Source of the DNA: Marsupella aquatica
Taxonomy: Eukaryota > Marchantiophyta
Reading direction: 5' to 3'
DNA: 64,000 nucleotides
NCBI GenBank assembly: GCA_973895155.1
Contig: OZ316898.1
Location: forward strand, 19,530,001 to 19,594,000
Of the stretch, positions 56,797-64,000 are shown piece by piece. A program made the position numbers and the translations under genes. Each line of letters starts with the position of its first letter. The first letter of the stretch is position 1. Below the pieces are notes generated by a model. It made no database searches. It worked only from the letters and a program-made list of their open reading frames with translations, and was not told where the DNA came from.

Positions 56797-57330
56797 ATGT
56801 GCTTCAACTATGGCAATATTCACTTACCCTATCCCAACGGCACTGCCGTGAGCTGTAGGACAGCCAACAGAAGCAGATTGTATCGATTGCATGTAAGTCA
56901 GGGTATTTTATGTATTGCAGAACAACTGTCCAAGTATGCTGCAATGGCCGGTCTTGCGCAGCTGAATGAGCCAATTTCATTTTCCCTGTGCACTTCTATT
57001 TCTCAGAGAATTCCCTGGTCATGCTCATTTCCCCCAGAGTTAGAAAACAAAGAAGAAGAGCTGACTAATTGTAATTCCAATCCATATCCTGATCGGTCAA
57101 GGATTGTTCACTACATTGGCCTTGTCATTGGCCGAGGTCACCAAATTTTGCTTGGTTTCATTCCTATGGAGCACTGCTGTGATGGATTTGTCGTAGCATT
57201 CTGCAAACTCTCACGGTTTGCTTATGGCCATTATTTGCAATTCGCTGCTACTAATATGTCTTCTTCTGAGCAGCATACACCAGAAGTAAGCAATAGTGGA
57301 GGTTTAACTGCACATCAACACATCTACTGA
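56797..57330 (+). CDS. Unrecognised frame, 177 codons
   Basis: The open frame ends at TGA 57328-57330. The first codon at 56797 is an ATG preceded by ordinary sequence. The product has no motif I recognise. A central segment (LVIGRGHQILLGFIPME) is hydrophobic, followed by several Cys residues. Orientation matches the EDM2-like, BRCT and transposase genes downstream. It could be an exon of an unknown gene or chance. Confidence 0.2.
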   Translation: MCFNYGNIHLPYPNGTAVSCRTANRSRLYRLHVSQGILCIAEQLSKYAAMAGLAQLNEPISFSLCTSISQRIPWSCSFPPELENKEEELTNCNSNPYPDRSRIVHYIGLVIGRGHQILLGFIPMEHCCDGFVVAFCKLSRFAYGHYLQFAATNMSSSEQHTPEVSNSGGLTAHQHIY

Positions 57331-57593
57331 ACTACCTCTCTGCTGCTCACTGGAGGGTGAGACTTTCACTCTTTCTGGATATTGTAGTTTGTAAGCAAGT
57401 TGATTAGGAGTGTTTCATGCTATGTTTACACTGTGACCCCTAGCTGGAACCAATGGAATGACACAGTGAGTGGGAACTGATAATTTAAGGTTGGTTGCTG
57501 TTGGTGAGGCAAGTACAGCTCCAGCTCATCTTGCTGATCGAAGGTGCTTATCAGAGGACGTGAACACACGACATCTCCACAAAAGCAACACTT

Positions 57594-58043
57594 ATGGTGA
57601 GGACCCGCAACGCTGAACATGTGCGGCTTGCACACAAGGCAGAGATGTTGCGCCTTGAGTATGTCAGACTTGGGATCCTTCCAGCCCAGTCTGCATGGTA
57701 CTTTGAGTACCCAGTTGTTGCCAGGAACAACTACAGCCGGCCTGTACCTGCTTCTCCACCCTTCCCAACATCCTTGGTATTTCTGTCTCTAGTACATGAC
57801 CCGCCACAAATTAGGGCCCAAGGGTGTGTGCACAGTTGCCAATATGACTGTCCTGCCTGTAGGGCTTCTGGCCTAGAGTTGGATGACCGTTCTCTTGGAT
57901 GTCAGTTTTTTCACAGAGCACAATGTATCATCTGGAACCACTCGCCATCCTGTAGTGTGCCTGGCGATGTCACTTGTCCTGCCCTCCCAGACCCCACCAC
58001 CGGTCACTTTGGTGTCTACACATGTTTGGATCACACGCTCTAG
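57594..58043 (+). CDS. Unrecognised Cys-rich frame, 149 codons
   Basis: The frame opens with a basic helix-like stretch (EHVRLAHKAEMLRLEYVRLG), followed by a Pro-rich part. The C-terminal half is Cys/His-rich (CVHSCQYDCPAC, CQFFHRAQC, CSVPGDVTC), which could bind metal. I do not recognise the family. It lies about 670 bp upstream of the EDM2-like gene on the same strand. Confidence 0.3.
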   Translation: MVRTRNAEHVRLAHKAEMLRLEYVRLGILPAQSAWYFEYPVVARNNYSRPVPASPPFPTSLVFLSLVHDPPQIRAQGCVHSCQYDCPACRASGLELDDRSLGCQFFHRAQCIIWNHSPSCSVPGDVTCPALPDPTTGHFGVYTCLDHTL

Positions 58044-58712
58044 AGGACCACTTGTCACACCGCATGCACAAACCAGAGACCATTGACCTATAACTTAACA
58101 CTTTGACTTGAACAGAGAGGATATTTACTTAAGATTTTGAATTATGACCAATTTTGGGTCCAGGGTTTAGGGTCAACAGTACATAACTTATCCTATTATG
58201 GCTGCACTAAGTACAATATCCTAATTTAAGAGGCTAGCAAGCTCACTTAAAAGTCTCCTTTCAAAGACTGGAATTAATGGGCCATGTGATAACCTGGAAA
58301 AAGTGATTTCTGCCTAACTTATTTGTCTCATTCACTATCATAGCCTATTTAGGATGTATAAATTACAACCCTGATCACAGTGCTTGATACCAATCTTGTT
58401 CAAAAAATGTCTGTTTTACATGTCACGACTGTTATATGTGATTCAAATGCATTAAATCTTGTTGCAGATCTCCTTTGGTGAATCATAGCCACAAAATTGA
58501 GGTGTAGGTGGAGCTATTGTACGAGGGGATCAGTTTTTAGTGTGGGCTCAACAAACCAAAAAGTATGTCTACTCTGCACATGTGTGTGAACATTTCATTG
58601 CAGTAGCAATTGCCACTCTAGTCTATATGCTACACTGTACTTTTTGTACACTGCACTAAATTGTATTGTCTGTGCACTCTGCTAAATTGTACTATCTGTC
58701 TCATGCGTAGGC
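58044..58712. other. Spacer upstream of the EDM2-like gene
   Basis: No gene is seen. Repeats of short TGTAC / CTGCACT / GTGCACT words occur at 58560-58700 (ACTGTACTTTTTGTACACTG and variants). These may be a local promoter-proximal repeat or part of the transposon's internal repeats. Confidence 0.35.
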
Positions 58713-59393
58713 ATGGCACGCCCTAAAATCCGAGCCAAGAAGCGGGGGACAGAGGTGAGCAACACAGGTGTAGTTGGGCCAGATGGTAGTAACTTCTCCG
58801 CAAGTCAGATTTTCCAGAAGGCAGCTCATTGTTGTGCCATTTGTGACGATGGTGGTGGCTTAGCCATATGTGAGGGCCCTTGCATGAGGCATTTCCACCT
58901 CAACCCGGAGTCTGACCTTGCTGCAGAAAACAACTGTCCAGGGGTGGGCCTCCCGTCAGCACACCAAGGAGGCTGGATGTGCACTGATTGTTTGGAGAAG
59001 CAGGCTAAGTGTGCACAGTGTGGGAAGTTGGGGTCTTATGAGGGCTCTGTTGATGCTCCACCACTTGTTAGGAAATGCCCTGACAGATATTGTGTGAGGT
59101 TCTTTTGTTTTTCATGTTTGCCCGATCTTGCCACAGCTTGCCCACTTCATAAGTGCAAGGCATGTGGTCAGCACGATGAAGATTTCTGGGTGGACATAGT
59201 CCACTGTGTTAGGTGTCCCACCATGTGGCACTTTCATTGTTTGAAGGAGCGTCAAGCAGAAGGCTATGCTTGTGACAGACACATCTATGATCACTCTGCA
59301 CATGGTGTTGATCGATGGATCTTCTATTGTCATCGCCATGCCATAGATCCTACTTTGCACACTCCCATGAGAGATCACATTTCTTGGCTTTGA
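58713..59393 (+). CDS. EDM2-like triple zinc-finger (PHD) module protein
   Basis: A 226-residue intact frame starts from ATG. Three Cys/His-rich fingers follow a short basic N-terminus. Finger 1 spans about residues 41-93 (CAICDDGGGLAICEGPCMRH, FH, W-x-C-x2-C). Finger 2 spans about 100-146 (CAQCGKLGS, CPDRYC, FCFSC, C-P-L-H). Finger 3 spans about 148-206 (CKACGQHDEDF, HCVRCPTMWHFHC, YCHRH). The end, YCHRHAIDPTLHTPMRDHI, is the hallmark block after the fingers of plant EDM2, a chromatin factor that tunes H3K9 methylation and transcript processing at transposon-containing genes. EDM2 is far longer and intron-rich; this is an intronless stand-alone zinc module without the methyltransferase-like domain. 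It sits upstream of a CACTA transposase on the same strand. Confidence 0.72.
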   Translation: MARPKIRAKKRGTEVSNTGVVGPDGSNFSASQIFQKAAHCCAICDDGGGLAICEGPCMRHFHLNPESDLAAENNCPGVGLPSAHQGGWMCTDCLEKQAKCAQCGKLGSYEGSVDAPPLVRKCPDRYCVRFFCFSCLPDLATACPLHKCKACGQHDEDFWVDIVHCVRCPTMWHFHCLKERQAEGYACDRHIYDHSAHGVDRWIFYCHRHAIDPTLHTPMRDHISWL

Positions 59394-59991
59394 ACCTGAA
59401 TAATGTACATGCATAGTGCACCTGATGTGGATACCTTGGAGATTGCAGACATTCCAATTTTGAGAAGAAGGACCTCTGTAGGAGAGGATGCTTAGGCAAC
59501 AAGTACCCTAAGTTCATTACTTGTTCCTGGGTACATGCCTTCAAAAACTTCCCTTAAGCCTTCTAGGAACTTTTTTAACTCTGCAATCATTTTGATCACG
59601 ACTTACATGACACTGCTTAAATTAAATCAGGACTTCTCATTATGAGCATATAAGTTACAAGGCTATTTAATTTGCGAGAATTCCCTTAAAGTGTACCAAC
59701 ATTTTGTATTCTCATTGAATGTCTGCCCATTTACAACATCTGTATGTGGCATCACAAAACAATTGCACTTGTCACCTTCAATATTGTGAAGGCACATATT
59801 CAAACTATGAGGTGCATGCTTGCAGGTGTCTAGTATGTTTGTCCCAATATTTCTCCCGTTTGGAATCGGAGCAGAGACTCACCAGACGACTGGACTGGAC
59901 CAAGTTATAAACGCAGCATTTTAAGGGCCCTCCGATTATCAGGTGAACGCATTATCTTATGGTCTGCAGTGATTAGGTGGCCCGTGTGTAC
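59394..59991. other. Spacer between EDM2-like and BRCT genes
   Basis: No gene is seen. The sequence is AT-rich with no repeats noticed. A CAG-GTG-like splice context is not evident. Confidence 0.35.
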
Positions 59992-60840
59992 ATGGCCTCT
60001 AGGAAACGTACAAAGGTTGACCACCCACCTCTGTTGGCTGGAATCAAAGCCATTTTGATTCCTGGCCACTATGGGTTCACCCAAGTGAGTTGGCCAATCG
60101 TACAAAAACGATTCTCAGAGTTCCATGGGACTGAAGTCAAGGACATCACTCCACAGACTACACATGTTGTTGCGGGGACATGGCTGGATGTGATGAACAA
60201 GTGGTCATGGTCCTTCATTGATTCTGCCATTACCAACCAAGGTCTAAAAGTAGTTGAAGTCTCTTGGCTGACCGATTCTGTTAAACATAGGTGTGTACAG
60301 AGTACTGAGCAATATGAGTTGTGGGAGAGTGAGGAGGCCACTGTAGAGGCTTTGGATGAAAAGGAAGCCTATGAAGCAGCGGCAGAGAAACCCAACTTTG
60401 CTTCTGTCCAATATGGACCTGTTATCAACATAGGACACCATCCTATGCGTGCAGATGCTATATTGAATGAGCATGGCAAGGAGAGAAATACCATTATGAA
60501 GGGGTTCAGTGTGGTATTTGCAGAAGAAGGAATTGGGGAGACTAAGTGCAGACTGTACAAGTCCATAGTTGTTGAGCTAGGTGGGACAGTGGAGGAGAGT
60601 CTAACATAAACCTCCACTCATGTTGTAGGTCTGTCATACATGAAAATATGCAGAAAATTCTTTAAGACAATAGTGCGTGATTTTGTCATGAACAACAATC
60701 TTTGGGTGCTTTCCCCTGATTGGCTTCTGGAATCAGCAGCTAGAGGGAAGCGACAGCATGCTTGGGACTTTGATATTTTTGAGGCCTGGCCCTCCAAGAT
60801 TCAGCGGAGATGTATGCTTAGCAAAGGTGGGAGAGAGTGA
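59992..60840 (+). pseudogene. Double-BRCT protein with one in-frame stop
   Basis: From ATG 59992, a basic start (MASRKRTK) precedes BRCT 1 at about residues 15-95 (GIKAILIPGHYG, TTHVVAG, VVEVSWLTDSV). An acidic linker follows. BRCT 2 lies at about 165-265 (MKGFSVVFAEEG, VELGGTVEES, STHVVGLSYM, VLSPDWLLESAARG). A TAA at 60607-60609 falls inside BRCT 2, yet the same frame continues with the THVV strand and Trp helix to TGA at 60838, so this is a single nonsense change. Tandem BRCTs bind phosphoproteins in DNA-damage signalling. A short intron removing the stop cannot be excluded. A polyA-type AATAAA lies downstream near 60882. Confidence 0.68.
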
Positions 60841-61016
60841 GGAGTAGGAGTCCCTCATATTTTTGTATAAATCACAATTTTGTAATAAATGTGATCCTTG
60901 AACTAACTCATCTTGTCATGGTTGGTCGCAGTTGAAGTGATTGTTGTTTCCTGCTGCGTGGGGTGTGACTGTGAATCTACTTGCTGGGCTCTGTTTGGTT
61001 GAAGACTTTGGTGGGT

Positions 61017-61550
61017 ATGCTGCCTCTTCCAGACCGTCAGGCCCTATGTAGGGTCCTCCTACGGGTTGCATCGTGCATGGCTACTGCTTGGGCTTACTTG
61101 TGTGGATTGGTAACCAGACAGAGTGTAGCTCCATCCGAGATAATGCCTGTAGACCTTGGATGTGTTGTGAATGTTGTGGTGAATGAGGATGCACAGTCGG
61201 AAGAGGACATTTACTTTTCAACAGATGAGTTAGACAAGCACGATGCTGTAGGTGGTTCCTTGTTGCCTGATTTGGCAGATGATATAGTTCTTACACATGT
61301 CTGGCCGAGGGTTCTTGTGGTGTTTGGCGCACAAGATATCTGCAAATATAGACTAATTAGTACCCAGTGGAGGGACTTGGTAGCAACATGTGCACCATGG
61401 AGGGCACTGCTGCCACTGCTTGTAGGCACGGATCGAAGACCACCATGGCATGAGCAGGGTTTAGACCTTGATGACTTAATGTACATGCCTGAGTACCTCA
61501 GGGCTGAGTGGCATCGACAACAGGATTGGTATCCGTATTTGATGTGGTAG
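61017..61550 (+). CDS. Possible F-box-like protein
   Basis: The open frame extends upstream to 60981, but the first ATG is at 61017. The central segment (LPDLADDIVLTHVWPRVLV then ICKYRLISTQWRDLVA) resembles an F-box: an LPDD-like start, a V/I-rich helix and the xxSxxWRDLV ending. An Arg/Trp-rich C-terminus follows (EYLRAEWHRQQDWYPY). F-box proteins link substrates to SCF ubiquitin ligases. The match is weak and based on spacing only. It lies between the BRCT gene and the transposase, same strand. Confidence 0.4.
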   Translation: MLPLPDRQALCRVLLRVASCMATAWAYLCGLVTRQSVAPSEIMPVDLGCVVNVVVNEDAQSEEDIYFSTDELDKHDAVGGSLLPDLADDIVLTHVWPRVLVVFGAQDICKYRLISTQWRDLVATCAPWRALLPLLVGTDRRPPWHEQGLDLDDLMYMPEYLRAEWHRQQDWYPYLMW

Positions 61551-61876
61551 TAAGATGAGGACATCTCACACCGGTCTCGCACCTGGCACCTGTGTCTATG
61601 ACTATACATGATTGGACTCTGATATGGTCATGGATGTACGTGCAGAGGCAGTACATGTGAGGACAGCGGAGGAGTTGACACCCTCGAACATTTAGGAATT
61701 TTGTCTCATTCACTTGAGAATAGGTACATGACTCAGGCACCTATATTTTTTGTTTTTTTGTTTTTTTGGAACGTTACGTATTTTGGCAAGTACAGTCGGG
61801 GGTGAAATCCTTAACAGGAAGTGTATTTTTCACTTGCATAATAAAATGATAGGGTGCTGAGTGCGTGTGTATAGTG

Positions 61877-64000
61877 ATGGCTCCAAGGTTGCCTCTTCAC
61901 AACCCATTTAGGATTAGGCATCATGATTCTAAATTGTGGATGCGTGAACAAGCCCGGGCCGCCCAAGGTAGGAGTAGGAGGATGAGATGCCCATGCACAC
62001 AGTGCCAAGGATTCAAGTCGTTGAGTTTGAACGCTGTGCACCTTCACCTGCTGCGGCATGAAAGGCACCCTCGGTGGAGGGTTTGGAATGTACCAGCAGA
62101 AGAAGACTCCTCTGATGAAGAGTGGAGAGCTGACTTTGTGGATTCTAATACAGCTAGGCGTAGAGACTACGTAGAGCAAGACATAGACTGTGCAGAGGAT
62201 GGTCCTGGGGTCCAACATGAGAACGTGGATGACCAAGATGTAGAGGCAGAGGCAGTCACTGAGGACGGTGGGATGGATGTCCCAAGAATGGTTCAAGAGA
62301 TTTTTGAAGACCTTGATGCTTTTTACGACACAGTGGAATCAGAAGAGGACAATGAACCGCAGCCACACATTGGCGACGGCCAAGCTGAACCTAACTTTGA
62401 CATTGGGGAAGGTGCAGCAGAGAGGGAGTGGGTGTTTGGGGGCCCAAAACACATCAAAGAAGCTTGCATTCCTATCTACGAGGGGTCGAACTGCTCCAAG
62501 CTGGGTTTTGTCGTGTTGTTGTTGAACATATGTGGCAATCACAATGTTCCCAATATATTTGTGACAGAGTTGTTGACCTTCCTGTGCCGAAATGTGTTAC
62601 CAGATGGTAATTCAATTCCAAAAAATATGTACGAGGCTAGGAAATTGATGTCTAACCTTGGGCTGAACTATGTGTCTATTGACGCATGCCCTGATGGGTG
62701 TGTTCTCTTTCGCAAAGAGCATGCAGATAAATTGACATGCCCTCATTGTGGTAAGCACAGGTACAAGAATGTAGGGAAATGTACACATCCTGCCAAGGTT
62801 CTTCGTCATTTTCCTCTCATTCCTAGACTACAACGTCTGTTTAGATGCCCTGCCATTTCCAAGCTGATGACATGGACTCCTGATAACAAGAGCAGTGATG
62901 GCCTGCAGCGTCACATTGGAGATTCCAACCATTGGAAATTTGTTGATGAGAGGTGGCCACAGTTTGCTGTAGAGAAGCGGAACTTTCGATTTGGTCTATC
63001 ACTGGATGGAGTAAACCCATTTGGAGACAAAAACAACCGTTATTCATGTTGGCCGGTTACGCTGCTAAATTACAACCTTCCCCCATGGATGACTACAAAG
63101 AGGTTTTTTGTCATGATGGTGCTGTTAATCCCTGGACCAGCTTCTGTGACCGAGCAATTCATAGATATCATGTTGGCTCCAGCAGTGGAAGAGTGGAAGA
63201 CTTTGTGGATAGAAGGGGTGTTAACCCATGATGTTCTGAAGGGGCTTCTTCGACCCAGCCCCTTTAGACTGCATGCAATTTGTTTGCTGGATATAGCAGA
63301 TTACCCAGGCCATGGCATCATATCTGGACGAGTGACAAAGGGCTATGTGGGGTGCACACCATGTGGGAAAAATGTGACAAGTGAGTGGTCGCATGCCCTG
63401 CACAGTATGAAATTTCAGGGGCATAGAAGGTATCTGCCTGTTGATCATCCTTACAGGCACACACGGTCTCAAATTGCACACTTCAACAACAAAATAGAGC
63501 TTCGTGGCCCACCACAGAGGGTCACCAGAGAGCAAGTCCTGAGGTGGGCAGCCAAGAAGGCTGATTGGGACAAGAGAAGTGCCACTGATCGAGAACCTGA
63601 GGATCCAGTGGTGAAACACGGTGTGAAAAGACAGACCTTGATGGACTTGGAGTTGGAGTACTGGAGGGTAATGTACTTAGCCTCCAGCCCCTGTATGATT
63701 GCAATTTTAGATTGGAGCAATGGTGGATTGATGTTGGTTACAATCCTCCTATGTGGTTAATTAGTGTTTCTGTTGTTGAATTCTTTGCTTTGTGGAGTGC
63801 AGGAATTCGAGCCCAGCAAACACAATGTGGACGTCATGCACATTGAGAAAAATATTTGTGAGAGCTTGCTGAAGTTCTTGTCGGGTGAGAAAGATACAGG
63901 AGCAGTTCGAGCTGATATGCAACAGAAGGGGATTCGCCCTCACCTTTGGTTGAAGCCCCATGCAAGCAATCCCAATGTACTTCTCAAGTTCCAAGCTCCC
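61877..64000 (+). CDS. CACTA (En/Spm) transposase, two exons, 3' end outside window
   Basis: ATG at 61877; the frame runs to 63667, then a likely 135-bp intron (GT at 63668, AG ending 63802), then exon 2 from 63803 to the window end. The phase is kept. N-terminal zinc domain: RCPCTQCQ with H-x3-H (transposase-associated domain). Catalytic Transposase_21 blocks: FGLSLDGVNPFGDKNNRYS, WPVTLLNYNLPPWM, LLIPGPAS, ADYPGHGIISG, VGCTPCGK; in exon 2 HNVDVMHIEKNICESLL. This protein cuts and moves CACTA elements. Without splicing, the frame would stop at 63758-63760. The visible part is intact, so the gene may be functional. Confidence 0.9.

Larger units (their letters stand above)
50552..64000 (+). mobile_element. 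Candidate large CACTA (En/Spm) element, right end outside window
   Basis: CACTACAGTCGACC starts at 50552. It is followed by subterminal repeats of TGCACTTA in both orientations (50570-50710), the arrangement typical of CACTA ends. A CACTA transposase with its conserved catalytic blocks lies at 61877-64000 in the same orientation. Everything between could be internal to one element of at least 13.4 kb, including BRCT, EDM2-like and F-box-like genes. The right terminal inverted repeat and the 3-bp target duplication are not in the window, so the boundaries are inference. The candidate left duplication is TGT at 50549-50551. Confidence 0.4.

Overview
The window looks like nuclear DNA of a streptophyte: a seed-free plant or, quite possibly, a charophyte alga. 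The evidence is a leucine-rich-repeat receptor kinase with a WAK-like kinase domain, an isoamylase (starch debranching) relic, an EDM2-like PHD module, a plant-type alpha/beta hydrolase, telomere-like CCCTAAA repeats, and CACTA, hAT-like, Helitron-like and Ty3/gypsy elements. I cannot name the species. Genes are sparse and most of the 64 kb is repeats, many nested or broken.

Layout. 1-2039: degenerate repeats, then a GC-rich foldback element. 2040-6519: copy A of a long repeat that recurs as copy B at 42858-50347. 6520-13588: gene-free, with small inverted-repeat elements. 13589-16618: an intact intronless LRR receptor kinase. 17836-25050 (minus strand): a decayed Ty3/gypsy retrotransposon. 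25620-25740: a 5S-rRNA-like segment. 27364-28467: an alpha/beta-hydrolase-like protein. 28468-41636: mostly gene-free, with repeat arrays, a foldback element and an isoamylase-2-like processed pseudogene at 39566-40659. 41637-42708: a GC-rich element with a perfect 8-bp target duplication. 50552 to the end: candidate interior of a large CACTA (En/Spm) element holding a Tigger/pogo transposase relic and a BRCT gene (minus strand), then an EDM2-like PHD protein, a double-BRCT gene, a possible F-box protein and a CACTA transposase that runs off the window (plus strand).

The most exciting system is the gypsy element. Between protease and reverse transcriptase its polyprotein carries a C5-cytosine DNA methyltransferase domain with recognisable motifs I, IV (PCQ), VI (ENV), VIII and IX. 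After the integrase C-terminal domain it ends in a complete PHD finger. The order is gag (two zinc knuckles) - PR - DNMT - RT - RNase H - integrase - PHD. This suggests an element that could methylate its own DNA and choose its integration chromatin through a histone reader. The copy is dead: I found 15 in-frame stops (11 TAG, 4 TGA, no TAA) plus frameshifts. That spectrum fits C-to-T decay at CAG (CHG) and CGA (CG) sites.

A second candidate system is the cluster at 58.7-64 kb, where EDM2-like, BRCT and F-box-like genes lie in the same orientation just upstream of a CACTA transposase. Stretches with no recognisable gene are stated as such in the feature list.
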